Assembly (NCBI RefSeq): GCF_014650035.1
Contig: NZ_BMUE01000005.1
Span: 124,001 to 188,000 of the forward strand
Reading direction: 5' to 3'
DNA length: 64,000 nucleotides
DNA from: Streptomyces lucensis JCM 4490
GTDB taxonomy: Bacteria > Actinomycetota > Actinomycetes > Streptomycetales > Streptomycetaceae
Shown piece by piece: positions 36,934 through 45,631 of the stretch. Every line of letters starts with the position of its first letter. Positions within the stretch are counted from its first letter, which is position 1. Below the pieces are notes generated by a model. The model saw only the letters and a list, made by a program, of their open reading frames with translations. It ran no database searches and was not told the DNA's origin. A program made the translations under genes and the position numbers.

Positions 36934-37152
36934 ATGGCGACCAAGGACACCGGCGGCGGCCAGGCGAAGGCGACGCGTTCCACCGAGGAGGTCGAGGAGC
37001 AGGCGCAGGACGCGCAGGCCGCGGAGGACCTCAAGGAACGGCACGAGAAGCTCAGCGACGACGTGGACGACGTCCTCGACGAGATCGACGACGTACTCGA
37101 GGCCAACGCAGAGGACTTCGTTCGCTCATTCGTTCAGAAGGGTGGCCAGTAG
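36934..37152 (+). CDS. pup: Prokaryotic ubiquitin-like protein Pup
   Basis: 72 residues, intrinsically disordered, very acidic. Pup is attached through its C-terminus to lysines of doomed proteins. It ends FVQKGGQ: the terminal Gln must be deamidated by Dop before PafA can use it. The helical ARC-binding stretch is KERHEKLSDDVDDVLDEIDD. ATG 36934 lies after a weak GGGGTGAG. The gene follows dop by 172 bp and precedes the endonuclease VII remnant and prcB. Confidence 0.97.
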   Translation: MATKDTGGGQAKATRSTEEVEEQAQDAQAAEDLKERHEKLSDDVDDVLDEIDDVLEANAEDFVRSFVQKGGQ

Positions 37153-37454
37153 CCTCCGCTCCACGGCTCCGGGGGCTGCGGCCGGCGGCCGGGGCGTACG
37201 CGAAGCGCTGCTCGCGGTGCGGGGAGTCCGAGCCGCGGGCAGCTTACGCAAGGGCTTGAACGGTCCCGGCCACAGATGTGGATCACCGCCCCAGGGCGGG
37301 TAGGGTCCGTGGCGTACTGTGCTTCAACTGCAATTCGGCCATCGGCAAGTTGGGAGACGATCCCGACGCCGTCCGCCGGGCCGCCGCCTACCTGGAAGGA
37401 AACTCGTGGAAGCCAATACTCGTGGCACCGGGCGTCTACCAGCTGCCTTCCTGA
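37153..37454 (+). pseudogene. Remnant of a recombination endonuclease VII-type HNH gene
   Basis: Two in-frame fragments of one family are visible. Codons 37191-37256 read GAYAKRCSRCGESEPRAAYA and then stop at TGA 37257. From 37278 the same frame reads [20 protein letters not shown], continues [20 protein letters not shown] and ends LPS at TGA 37452. The CxxC before, and VDH...TG-like...[10 protein letters not shown] after, are the two ends of an endonuclease VII zinc/HNH domain; the middle is missing, there is no start codon before the first fragment, and a stop divides them. Intact homologues in Streptomyces are, from memory, over 100 residues. The 3' end overlaps the first 49 nt of prcB, which may explain its survival. 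Confidence 0.75.
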
Positions 37455-38251
37455 CGCCAGGATCCTCCTCCTTCATGGACTTCCTGTCGGAGCACCAGCC
37501 CGAGCTGCTGCCCGGCAAGCGGCAGCTGCCGCCCACGCAGGGCGTGATCGAGGCGCCGCACGGCACGACGATCGTGGCCGTCACCTTCCCCGGCGGCGTG
37601 GTGCTCGCCGGTGACCGCCGGGCGACCATGGGCAACGTCATCGCCCAGCGGGACATCGAGAAGGTGTTCCCGGCGGACGAGTACTCCGCGGTGGGCATCG
37701 CCGGTACGGCCGGTCTGGCCGTGGAGATGGTCAAGCTCTTCCAGCTGGAGCTGGAGCACTTCGAGAAGGTCGAGGGCGCCCAGCTGTCGCTGGAGGGCAA
37801 GGCGAACCGGCTGTCGACGATGATCCGGTCCAACCTCGGCATGGCCATGCAGGGGCTTGCCGTGGTGCCGCTCTTCGCCGGTTACGACCTGGACCGCGAG
37901 AAGGGGCGCATCTTCTCCTACGACGTCACGGGCGGCCGCTCCGAGGAGCAGAACTTCGCGGCGACGGGCTCCGGCTCGATCTTCGCGCGGGGCGCCATGA
38001 AGAAGCTGTTCCGTGGCGATCTCACCGAGGAGCAGGCCACCACGCTGGTGGTCCAGGCTCTCTACGACGCGGCCGACGACGACTCGGCGACCGGTGGTCC
38101 CGATGTCGCCCGCCGGATCTACCCGATCATCACCGTGATCACCGAGGACGGATTCCGCCGGCTGACGGAGGACGAGGCGTCCGAGCTGTCCCGGTCGGTG
38201 CTCCAGCGGCGGCTGGAGGAGCCGGACGGCCCGAAGGCCGCGCTGCTCTGA
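37406..38251 (+). CDS. prcB: 20S proteasome beta subunit
   Basis: 281 residues. N-terminal nucleophile protease of the proteasome core. A 53-residue propeptide (ending VIEAPHG) is removed to expose Thr54 in [11 protein letters not shown]; the catalytic Asp/Lys region follows in [12 protein letters not shown]. It forms the two inner heptamer rings of the barrel. Start GTG 37406 follows GGAAGGAAA and lies inside the reading frame of the endonuclease VII remnant. It is co-transcribed with prcA, 60 bp downstream. Confidence 0.97.
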   Translation: MEANTRGTGRLPAAFLTPGSSSFMDFLSEHQPELLPGKRQLPPTQGVIEAPHGTTIVAVTFPGGVVLAGDRRATMGNVIAQRDIEKVFPADEYSAVGIAGTAGLAVEMVKLFQLELEHFEKVEGAQLSLEGKANRLSTMIRSNLGMAMQGLAVVPLFAGYDLDREKGRIFSYDVTGGRSEEQNFAATGSGSIFARGAMKKLFRGDLTEEQATTLVVQALYDAADDDSATGGPDVARRIYPIITVITEDGFRRLTEDEASELSRSVLQRRLEEPDGPKAALL

Positions 38252-38311
38252 GCGCGGTCCGGTTGTTTCCAAGGTGATCCAGTGACCATGACAGAAAGGG
38301 ACGGATAACCG

Positions 38312-39049
38312 GTGTCGACGCCGTTCTATGTCTCACCTCAGCAGGCCATGGCCGACCGGGCGGAGTACGCCCGCAAGGGCATCGCCCGGGGCCGCAGCCT
38401 GGTCGTCCTGCAGTACGCCGACGGCATCGTGTTCGTCGGCGAGAACCCGTCCCGCGCGCTGCACAAGTTCAGCGAGATCTACGACCGGATCGGCTTCGCG
38501 GCCGCCGGCAAGTACAACGAGTACGAGAACCTGCGGATCGGCGGTGTGCGCTACGCCGACCTGCGCGGCTACACCTACGACCGTGACGACGTGACCGCCC
38601 GCGGTCTGGCGAACGTGTACGCGCAGACGCTGGGCACCATCTTCTCATCGGCGGCCGAGAAGCCGTACGAGGTGGAGCTGGTGGTGGCCGAGGTGGGGGT
38701 GACCCCGGAGGGTGACCAGATCTACCGGCTGCCGCACGACGGTTCCATCGTGGACGAGCACGGCTCGGTCGCGGTGGGCGGCAACGCCGAGCAGATCAGC
38801 GGGTTCCTGGACCAGCGCCACCGCGACGGCATGACCCTGGCGGAGGCGCTCGGGCTGGCCGTGCAGGCGCTGTCCCGTGACACCAACGGCAGCGAGCGGA
38901 CGATTCCCGCCGAGCGCCTGGAGGTGGCGGTGCTGGACCGTACGCGGCCGCAGAAGCGCAAGTTCAAGCGGATCGTCGGCCGTCAGCTGGGCCGTCTGCT
39001 GGAGGCGGACGGTGCGGCCTCGGAGGCGGAGACGTCCGAGGAGGAGTAG
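38312..39049 (+). CDS. prcA: 20S proteasome alpha subunit
   Basis: 245 residues. Forms the outer gate rings of the proteasome and the docking surface for ARC. Alpha-type N-terminus [20 protein letters not shown] supplies the gating helix; body contains [20 protein letters not shown]. It lacks an N-terminal Thr nucleophile, as expected. The acidic tail ends ETSEEE. GTG 38312 lies 60 bp after prcB. A perfect 16-bp hairpin follows. Confidence 0.96.
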   Translation: MSTPFYVSPQQAMADRAEYARKGIARGRSLVVLQYADGIVFVGENPSRALHKFSEIYDRIGFAAAGKYNEYENLRIGGVRYADLRGYTYDRDDVTARGLANVYAQTLGTIFSSAAEKPYEVELVVAEVGVTPEGDQIYRLPHDGSIVDEHGSVAVGGNAEQISGFLDQRHRDGMTLAEALGLAVQALSRDTNGSERTIPAERLEVAVLDRTRPQKRKFKRIVGRQLGRLLEADGAASEAETSEEE

Positions 39050-39073
39050 GGGCGGGCCCCTGGTCCCCCCCCC

Positions 39074-39110
39074 CGTGTGCCCCGGCCGGTGTCCCCGGCC
39101 GGGGCACACG
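39074..39110. terminator. Bidirectional terminator after prcA
   Basis: A perfect 16-bp stem (CGTGTGCCCCGGCCGG with its complement at 39095-39110) around a 5-nt loop. A run of ten C precedes it. Confidence 0.85.
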
Positions 39111-39114
39111 GCGT

Positions 39115-40131
39115 TCAGGCCGTCGGCGGCGGCGCCGTGGAGCCCCGCACGACCAGTTCGACGGGGATGTCCGCGCGGTCCGGCTCACGCCCGTCCAGGA
39201 CGGCGAGGAGGGCGTGCATGCCGCGTTCCCCGAAGCGTTCGGCGTCGAGTCGTACGGTCGTCAGTTCCGGGTCGATGGCGGTGGCGAGGGCGAGGTCGTC
39301 GAGGCCCGTGACGGAGACGTCGTCGGGGACGCGCAGGCCGAGGCGGCGCAGGGCCTTGTAGGCGCCGGCGGCGAGCTTGTCGTCGTCGCAGACGACGGCG
39401 GTCGGGCGGGGGCCCGGCGCGGTGAGGGCGGCCTCGGTGGCGGTGCGGGCCCCCTCGATGGAGATGGGCGCCCGGGCGGTGCGGATCCGGGTGCCGGGCT
39501 CGGCGGTGACCCGGGCTCTCAGTTCCCGTGCGCGCATCTCGAAGGTCCAGGAGGGGACGTCGGCGGCGAGGTGCAGGAAGTGGCGGTGGCCGAGGCCGAG
39601 GAGGTGCCCGGTGACCTGGCGGACGCCGTCGGCGATGTCGAGGTTGACGGTGGCGGCGCCGAGGCTGCCCTCGGGGTCGCTGTCGAGCATGACCAGGGGG
39701 AGCTGGTCGCCGCGGATGGCGGTGAGGGCGCCGGCGGCCATGGAGGAGGCGATGACGCCGTCGAGGGCGGCCTGCGCGGAGGCGAAGGGGTCGCGGGCCG
39801 GGCCGATCCCCTCGGGGGAGGGGTAGAGGACGACGCCGAAGCCGTGTTCGGCGGCCACGCGGGCGGCGCCCGTGTAGACGCCGGCGAAGAACTCGGTGGT
39901 CAGGGCGGGTACGACCAGGAGGACGGTGCGGGTGCGGCCCAGGCGGAGGTTGCGGGCGGCAAGGTTGGGCCGGTAGCCGAGGTCCCGGGCGGCCCCGCGG
40001 ACCCGCTCGGCGGTGGCCTCGGACACCCGGCCGCGCCATTTCCCGCCGAGCACGAGCGAGACGGCGGCCTGGGAGACGCCGGCCGCCTGGGCGACGTCAC
40101 GGCTGGTCGGGCGCGTGCTGCTGCGTGCCAC
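39115..40131 (-). CDS. LacI-family transcriptional regulator
   Basis: 338 residues. HTH at the N-terminus (SRDVAQAAGVSQAAVSLVLG) with the LacI hinge helix (GYRPNLAARNLR), then a periplasmic-binding-protein-like effector domain (TVLLVVPALTTEFFAGVY, VTGLDDLALATAIDPELTTV). The effector is probably a sugar or similar small molecule. Divergent from an MFS gene, which is its most likely target. The shared 126-bp gap has two TACGTA palindromes. Confidence 0.9.
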   Translation of the reverse strand: MARSSTRPTSRDVAQAAGVSQAAVSLVLGGKWRGRVSEATAERVRGAARDLGYRPNLAARNLRLGRTRTVLLVVPALTTEFFAGVYTGAARVAAEHGFGVVLYPSPEGIGPARDPFASAQAALDGVIASSMAAGALTAIRGDQLPLVMLDSDPEGSLGAATVNLDIADGVRQVTGHLLGLGHRHFLHLAADVPSWTFEMRARELRARVTAEPGTRIRTARAPISIEGARTATEAALTAPGPRPTAVVCDDDKLAAGAYKALRRLGLRVPDDVSVTGLDDLALATAIDPELTTVRLDAERFGERGMHALLAVLDGREPDRADIPVELVVRGSTAPPPTA

Positions 40132-40181
40132 CGGGGGCGCGCTCCTCTACGGTCGTCTGGACGTGCGAACAGCGCACATGG

Positions 40182-40210
40182 TACGTATGGAAGAGCAAGT
40201 TATACGTAAC
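40182..40210. promoter_or_regulatory. Candidate operator between lacI-type gene and MFS gene
   Basis: TACGTA occurs at 40182-40187 and 40203-40208, 21 bp apart (two helical turns); the second copy sits within GTTATACGTAAC (40199-40210, near-palindromic). This AT-rich patch is exceptional for the region. Confidence 0.5.
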
Positions 40211-40257
40211 ACGTCGGGCTGCCGTGACGGATCGGCCGGGCCACTGGAAGGCAGGAC

Positions 40258-41517
40258 ATGGCGACGGGATACCTGGAGATCCTGCGGGCGCCGCACGCGC
40301 TCAGGCTCCTCACCGGCACGCTGGTGGGCCGGCTGCCCAACGCCACCGCCGCGATCGCCCTCGTGCTGTTCGTGCGCGCCGAAGGCGGGAGCTACAGCCT
40401 CGCGGGCGTGCTGGCGGCCGTGTACGGCGTCGCCAACGCCGTCGGCCAGCCGGTGCTGGGCCGCCTCGTGGACCTGTACGGCCAGCCGCGCGTCCAGCTG
40501 CCCGCCGCGGTCCTGGCGGCGCTCGCCATGGCGGTCTTCGCCGTCCGCGGCACCGACCCGCTGCCGGCGGCCTACGCGGCCGTCGCGGTGTCCGGTCTCT
40601 TCGCCCCGCCGCTGGAGGGCGGTCTGCGGGCCCTGTGGCCGTCCGTGCTGCGCCGCGAGGAGCAGGTGCACACGGCGTACGCGCTGGACGCGGTCGCGCA
40701 GGAGATCATGTTCACGGCCGGCCCGCTGCTGGTGACCCTGTGTGTGTCGCTGTGGGACGAGCGCGCCGCCCTGCTCGCGCTGAACCTGCTGGGCGTGCTG
40801 GGCGCGCTGTCCGTGGTGGTCTCGCCGCCCTCGCGCGCCTGGCGCTCGGCCCCGCGCGAGGCGCACTGGCTCGGCGCCCTGCGCTCGACGGGGCTGCTGG
40901 CGCTGCTGGCCGCGTTCCTGTTCGTCGGCATCGCGCTCGGTTCCATCACGGTCGCCTCCGTCTCGTACGCGGACGGTCACGGCGGGGACGCGGTCTACGG
41001 CTGGCTGATGGCCGGGCTCGGGCTCGGCGCGCTGGCCGGCGGCACGGTCTACGGGGCGCGCGTGTGGGCGGGAGCGCCCGAGCGGCGACTGCGCGTGCTG
41101 GTGGCGCTTCTGGCGGCGTGTTACCTGCCGCTGATGCTGGTGCCGGGCGTGGTGGCCATGGTGCTGCTCAGCGTGGTGTCCGGGGTGTTCCTGGCACCCT
41201 GCATCGCCTGCGCGTTCATCATCGTGGACCGGCACGCGCCGGCCGGGACGGTCACCGAGGCGTTCTCCTGGCTCGTGACGACGTTCACCGTGGGCGCCTC
41301 GGCCGGAACGGGCCTGGCGGGGCCGGTCGTGCAGGCCGGCGGGACGCTGTGGGGGTTCGCGCTGCCGGGTGCGGCGGGGGCGGTGTCGTTGCTGGTCCTG
41401 CTGGGTACGGGGCGGGTCCTGTCAGCCACCGCGCGGGGCGCGGTGGTTGCGGCTTCATCGGAAAATGATCCAAATCGTGCTGCCGAACCCCGTTTCAGCT
41501 CGGGTGATCGGGCGTAA
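40258..41517 (+). CDS. MFS transporter
   Basis: 419 residues with about 12 predicted membrane helices. Typical MFS features: GRLPNATAAIALVLFVRAEG in the first helices and the RLVDLYGQPRVQ loop between helices 2 and 3. Substrate unknown; probably an efflux or uptake permease controlled by the divergent LacI protein. ATG 40258 follows GGAAGGACA. The stop lies 9 bp before pafA. The pair separates prcA from pafA. Confidence 0.85.
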   Translation: MATGYLEILRAPHALRLLTGTLVGRLPNATAAIALVLFVRAEGGSYSLAGVLAAVYGVANAVGQPVLGRLVDLYGQPRVQLPAAVLAALAMAVFAVRGTDPLPAAYAAVAVSGLFAPPLEGGLRALWPSVLRREEQVHTAYALDAVAQEIMFTAGPLLVTLCVSLWDERAALLALNLLGVLGALSVVVSPPSRAWRSAPREAHWLGALRSTGLLALLAAFLFVGIALGSITVASVSYADGHGGDAVYGWLMAGLGLGALAGGTVYGARVWAGAPERRLRVLVALLAACYLPLMLVPGVVAMVLLSVVSGVFLAPCIACAFIIVDRHAPAGTVTEAFSWLVTTFTVGASAGTGLAGPVVQAGGTLWGFALPGAAGAVSLLVLLGTGRVLSATARGAVVAASSENDPNRAAEPRFSSGDRA

Positions 41518-41520
41518 TGT
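41515..41520 (+). promoter_or_regulatory. Putative -10 box of pafA (leaderless)
   Basis: TAATGT lies 6 nt before ATG 41527, inside the end of the MFS gene. No ribosome site precedes the ATG. Confidence 0.45.
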
Positions 41521-41526
41521 TCCCTC

Positions 41527-42888
41527 ATGGACCGCCGCATTTTCGGGCTGGAGAACGAGTACGGCGTCACGTGCACGTTCAGGGGACAGCGCCGCCTGTC
41601 TCCTGACGAGGTGGCGCGGTACCTCTTCCGCCGTGTCGTGTCATGGGGCCGCAGCAGCAATGTCTTTCTGCGAAACGGCGCCCGGCTCTATCTCGACGTG
41701 GGCTCACATCCGGAATACGCGACACCCGAATGTGACAACGTGACCGAGCTGGTCACCCACGACAAAGCCGGCGAGCGCATTCTCGAAGGACTCCTGGTGG
41801 ACGCGGAACGACGCCTGCACGAGGAGGGAATCGCGGGCGACGTCTACCTCTTCAAGAACAACACCGACTCGGCGGGCAACTCCTACGGCTGCCACGAGAA
41901 CTATCTGGTGGCGCGGCACGGGGAGTTCTCCCGGCTCGCGGACATCCTCATCCCCTTCCTGGTGACGAGGCAGTTGCTGTGCGGCGCGGGCAAGGTGCTG
42001 CAGACGCCGCGCGGCGCGGTGTACTGCGTCAGCCAGCGCGCGGAGCACATCTGGGAGGGGGTCTCCTCGGCGACGACCCGTTCCCGGCCGATCATCAACA
42101 CACGCGACGAGCCGCACGCGGACGCCGAGCGCTACCGCCGGCTGCACGTCATCGTCGGTGACTCGAACATGTCCGAGACGACGATGCTGCTGAAGGTCGG
42201 CGCCACCGACCTGGTGCTGCGCATGATCGAGGCGGGCACCGTGATGCGGGACCTCACGCTGGAGAACCCGATCCGGGCGATCCGCGAGGTCAGCCACGAC
42301 ATCACCGGCCGGCGCAAGGTGCGGCTGGCCAGCGGCCGGGAGGCCTCGGCGCTGGAGGTGCAGCGCGAGTACTTCGACAAGGCCGTGGACTTCTGCGACC
42401 GCCGCGGCATCCGTACCGGCACGGTGGCGCAGGTCCTGGAGCTGTGGGGCCGGACGCTCGACGCGATCGAGGCCGAGGAGCTGGACCGGATCGCCACCGA
42501 GATCGACTGGGTCATGAAGTACAAGCTCATCGAGCGGTACCGGGCCAAGCACAACATGACGATGTCGCACCCGCGGGTCGCCCAGATAGACCTCGCCTAC
42601 CACGACATCCACCGCCGTCGTGGCCTGTACTACCTGCTGGAGAAGAAGGGGCAGGCCACCCGGATCTGCAACGACCTGAAGATCTTCGAGGGCAAGTCGG
42701 TCCCGCCGCAGACCACTCGGGCCCGGCTGCGCGGCGACTTCATCCGGCGGGCGCAGGAGCAGCGCAGGGACTTCACGGTCGACTGGGTGCACCTGAAGCT
42801 CAACGACCAGGCGCAGCGCACCGTGTTGTGCAAGGACCCGTTCCGTTCGGTGGACGACCGGGTGGAGAAGCTGATCGCCGGAATGTAG
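41527..42888 (+). CDS. pafA: Pup--protein ligase
   Basis: 453 residues, paralogue of Dop. PafA uses ATP to join the C-terminal Glu of deamidated Pup to substrate lysines. The catalytic strand is [14 protein letters not shown]; the conserved acidic site reads [34 protein letters not shown] matches the Dop segment. It lacks the Dop-loop, as expected for the ligase. ATG 41527 has a -10-like TAATGT just upstream rather than a ribosome site. It is followed by a hairpin and two FKBP genes. Confidence 0.96.
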   Translation: MDRRIFGLENEYGVTCTFRGQRRLSPDEVARYLFRRVVSWGRSSNVFLRNGARLYLDVGSHPEYATPECDNVTELVTHDKAGERILEGLLVDAERRLHEEGIAGDVYLFKNNTDSAGNSYGCHENYLVARHGEFSRLADILIPFLVTRQLLCGAGKVLQTPRGAVYCVSQRAEHIWEGVSSATTRSRPIINTRDEPHADAERYRRLHVIVGDSNMSETTMLLKVGATDLVLRMIEAGTVMRDLTLENPIRAIREVSHDITGRRKVRLASGREASALEVQREYFDKAVDFCDRRGIRTGTVAQVLELWGRTLDAIEAEELDRIATEIDWVMKYKLIERYRAKHNMTMSHPRVAQIDLAYHDIHRRRGLYYLLEKKGQATRICNDLKIFEGKSVPPQTTRARLRGDFIRRAQEQRRDFTVDWVHLKLNDQAQRTVLCKDPFRSVDDRVEKLIAGM

Positions 42889-42940
42889 CGGAAACCGGGT
42901 GAGCCGTGCGTCACGGCACGCGGTCGCCGGAACGCAACGC

Positions 42941-42969
42941 GGGCGCCGTACGTTCCTCGTACGGCGCCC
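42941..42969 (+). terminator. Hairpin after pafA
   Basis: GGGCGCCGTACG pairs perfectly with CGTACGGCGCCC around TTCCT, ~50 nt past the stop. Confidence 0.7.
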
Positions 42970-43030
42970 GTCTCACGTCGTAGAGTTGCGCGCACGCCAT
43001 CCGCAAGATCGACCGATTACGAGGCCTTCC

Positions 43031-44050
43031 GTGCGCCGACGCTCGCTCCTCCTCGCCGCTCTTCCCGCAGGACTCGTCACGCTCGCCGGATGCGGTGACG
43101 ACAAGTCCGACTCGGGCAAGGCCAGTGGCTCGCCGTCGCCCTCGGCGTCGAGCGTGCCTCCGCCGAAGATCGTGGACGGGCCGCTGCCGACGGTCACGGA
43201 CGGCACGAAGTTCGGCGAGAAGCCGAAGGTCGCCAAGGGCACGGGGGAGCCGTCGAAGAACCTCGCGGTGAAGACGCTGATCGCGGGCAGCGGGCGCACG
43301 GTCGCGGAGAACGAGTTCATCCAGGCGCACTACCTGGGCCAGATCTGGGACACCGGCCATGTCTTCGACAACTCCTACGACCGCAAGCGCCCGCTGCTCC
43401 TGCAGCTCGCCCAGGGCACGATCATCGACGGCTGGCGGTACGCGCTGACCGGGAAGAAGACCGGCAGCCGCATCGAGATCGCCGTGCCGCCGAAGTGGGG
43501 CTACGGCGAGTCGGGCGAGCCGCGGGCCGGCATCAAGGGCACCGACACCCTGGTGTTCGTCATCGATCTGATCGACTCGTTCAACTCCAAGAGCTCCGCC
43601 AAGGGCAAGCCGGTGGCGCAGAAGGTCGCGCAGGGCGAGCACGCCCTGCCGACGGTGGACACCAACACCGACGGCAAGCTGCCCAAGGTCACCGTCGACA
43701 AGAAGGCGGCGCCGCCCCGGAAGCTCACGTCGGTCTACGTCCTGGAGGGCGACGGCGAGGAGGTCAAGGCCGACCAGACGCTGCTGTGCCAGTTCCAGTG
43801 CGTGGTCTGGGAGAGCGGCAAGACCTACCGGCAGACGTACGGCTCCGGGCGGCTGAGCGAGATCGCGCTCCAGCAGATGCAGCAGACGGTCAAGGGCCTG
43901 GCACAGGGTCTGACCGGCAAGAAGGTCGGCAGCCGGGTGCTGGTCGTCGTGCCCCCGGAGCTGGGCTACGGCGACAACCCGCCGAGCGGCGGGGTCGTCA
44001 AGAAGGACTCCACGCTGGTGTTCACCGTGGACATCCTCGCCGCGATGTGA
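43031..44050 (+). CDS. Lipoprotein with two FKBP peptidyl-prolyl isomerase domains
   Basis: 339 residues. The signal peptide (RRRSLLLAALPAGLVTLAGC) ends in a lipobox at Cys, so the protein is anchored outside the membrane. Two FKBP domains follow, roughly 95-190 (DTGHVFDNSY, GKKTGSRIEIAVPPKWGYG) and 240-339 (GKKVGSRVLVVVPPELGYG, ending STLVFTVDILAAM). The first domain is better conserved; the second lacks the usual D-S-S binding residues and may be structural. Role: folding of exported proteins. Start GTG 43031. It forms a set with the single FKBP gene 87 bp later. Confidence 0.9.
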   Translation: MRRRSLLLAALPAGLVTLAGCGDDKSDSGKASGSPSPSASSVPPPKIVDGPLPTVTDGTKFGEKPKVAKGTGEPSKNLAVKTLIAGSGRTVAENEFIQAHYLGQIWDTGHVFDNSYDRKRPLLLQLAQGTIIDGWRYALTGKKTGSRIEIAVPPKWGYGESGEPRAGIKGTDTLVFVIDLIDSFNSKSSAKGKPVAQKVAQGEHALPTVDTNTDGKLPKVTVDKKAAPPRKLTSVYVLEGDGEEVKADQTLLCQFQCVVWESGKTYRQTYGSGRLSEIALQQMQQTVKGLAQGLTGKKVGSRVLVVVPPELGYGDNPPSGGVVKKDSTLVFTVDILAAM

Positions 44051-44137
44051 CGCGCGGCGCGCCCGTGGCGGGCGGGGGAGCGGTGGGGATGAAAGACTGT
44101 CCGCGTTTCGTGTCGTACACAAGCAGGAGCTTTTGAC

Positions 44138-44509
44138 GTGAGCATCGAGAAGCCCGAGATCGACTTCCCGGGCGGCGAGCCCCCGGCGGACCTGGAGATC
44201 AAGGACATCTGGGAGGGCGACGGCCCGGTCGCGCAGGCGGGCCAGACCGTCACCGTCCACTACGTGGGCGTCGCGTTCAGCACCGGTGAGGAGTTCGACG
44301 CCAGCTGGAACCGGGGCACCCCGTTCCGCTTCCCGCTGGGCGCGGGCCGTGTCATCCAGGGCTGGGACCTGGGCGTGCAGGGCATGAAGGTGGGCGGCCG
44401 CCGTCAGCTGACCATCCCGGCGCACCTCGCCTACGGCGACCAGAGCCCGACCCCGGCGATCAAGCCCGGTGAGACCCTCATCTTCGTGGTCGACCTCCTC
44501 GGGGTCTGA
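44138..44509 (+). CDS. Cytosolic FKBP-type peptidyl-prolyl isomerase
   Basis: 123 residues, a single complete FKBP domain without signal peptide. The active-site residues are in VHYVGVAFSTGEEFDASWNR, FPLGAGRVIQGWDLGVQGMK and LAYGD. GTG 44138 follows AAGCAGGAGC. Together with the lipoprotein FKBP it gives one isomerase on each side of the membrane. It is conserved between pafA and pafBC in actinomycetes as far as I recall. A terminator follows. Confidence 0.93.
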   Translation: MSIEKPEIDFPGGEPPADLEIKDIWEGDGPVAQAGQTVTVHYVGVAFSTGEEFDASWNRGTPFRFPLGAGRVIQGWDLGVQGMKVGGRRQLTIPAHLAYGDQSPTPAIKPGETLIFVVDLLGV

Positions 44510-44537
44510 TCGTCGCACGACCGGTCTCGACCACCTG

Positions 44538-44565
44538 GGGCCCATGCCTGTCCGGGCATGGGCCC
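44538..44565 (+). terminator. Terminator after FKBP gene
   Basis: An 11-bp perfect stem (GGGCCCATGCC with GGCATGGGCCC) followed by TCGGCTTTTGC. Confidence 0.8.
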
Positions 44566-44639
44566 TCGGCTTTTGCCTCGCCACCGCGGGGCGGTACGGT
44601 CATCGGTCGTAAGCACCATAGGGGAGGCGAAGGGCGTCG

Positions 44640-45617
44640 ATGGCCATTGCCAAGGCCGAACGGCTGATGAACCTCGCGCTGTGCCTGCTGGGGACCCGGC
44701 GGCCGCTCAGCAAGCGTGAGCTGCGCGATTCCATCGAGGCCTACGTCGAGGCCGCCAGGCCGGAGAAGGGCACGGCGGGCAGCGACGACTCGTTCAACCG
44801 CATGTTCGAGCGGGACAAGGACGACCTGCGCGAGCTGGGGCTGGTCATCGAGACCGTCGAGAACCTCGACGGCGAGGTCGGGTACCTCGCGCGCCGGGAC
44901 AGCAACCGTCTGCCGCCCATCACGCTGGACGCCGAGGAGGCCGCCGCCCTGGGCCTGGCGGCCAAGGTCTGGCAGCAGGCCCGGCTGGCCGGCGCCGCCA
45001 GCGGCGCCCTGCAGAAGCTGCGCGCCGCCGGTCTGCCCGAGGACGTCGACCCGTACGAGGCGCACGGCGCCCTGGAGCCGCGCATCCCCGTGCACGAGGC
45101 CGCCTTCGAGCCGCTGATGCTGGCCTGCCGCGACCGCCGTCCGGTCGTCTTCGACTACCGCAAGGCCTCCGCCGCCCACCCCGAGCCCCGGCACGTCGAG
45201 CCGTGGGCGCTGGAGTGCTGGCGAGGCCACTGGTACCTGGCCGGTTTCGACCGCGACCGGGGCGCCGAGCGCGTCTTCCGGCTCTCGCGGATCACCGGCA
45301 GGGTCCGCTCCCGCGGCACGGCGTTCAGCGCGCCCGTGCCGGACGTCGTCACCGTGCGCGAGACCGTGGCGAGCTGGGCCGGCGAGATCGCCGACCGCTC
45401 GGCCCTGATCCGGCTGCGCGCCGGCGCCGGGTACCCCCTTCGGGCGAAGGCCACCGGGGTCCGGGAACTCGGCGACGGCTGGGACGAGTTGGAGATTCCG
45501 TACGGGCACGGCCTGGACGCCTGGCTGGTGGAGTTCGGGCCGGACGTGGTCGTGCTGGAGCCGGCCGAGCTGCGGGCCGACGTGGTGGACCGGCTGCGGG
45601 CCGTGGCCAAGGGCTGA
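44640..45617 (+). CDS. pafB: WYL-domain regulator PafB
   Basis: 325 residues. An N-terminal winged HTH (AERLMNLALCLLGTRRPLSK) precedes a WYL domain (~140-215, with RPVVFDYRKA and WYLAGFDRDRGAERVFRLSR) and a C-terminal extension (WCX). PafB and PafC act together as a transcription activator of the RecA-independent DNA-damage response in mycobacteria; a similar role is inferred. ATG 44640 follows GGGGAGGCGAAGGG. pafC begins 14 nt after the stop. Confidence 0.92.
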   Translation: MAIAKAERLMNLALCLLGTRRPLSKRELRDSIEAYVEAARPEKGTAGSDDSFNRMFERDKDDLRELGLVIETVENLDGEVGYLARRDSNRLPPITLDAEEAAALGLAAKVWQQARLAGAASGALQKLRAAGLPEDVDPYEAHGALEPRIPVHEAAFEPLMLACRDRRPVVFDYRKASAAHPEPRHVEPWALECWRGHWYLAGFDRDRGAERVFRLSRITGRVRSRGTAFSAPVPDVVTVRETVASWAGEIADRSALIRLRAGAGYPLRAKATGVRELGDGWDELEIPYGHGLDAWLVEFGPDVVVLEPAELRADVVDRLRAVAKG

Positions 45618-45631
45618 GGGGGAGCAGAACA

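Noticed and set aside
37301-37306. TAGGGT as a prcB promoter -10 box
   Set aside because: It resembles the boxes before arc and pup, but it falls in codons GGT AGG GTC of the endonuclease VII remnant, so its sequence is explained by former coding.
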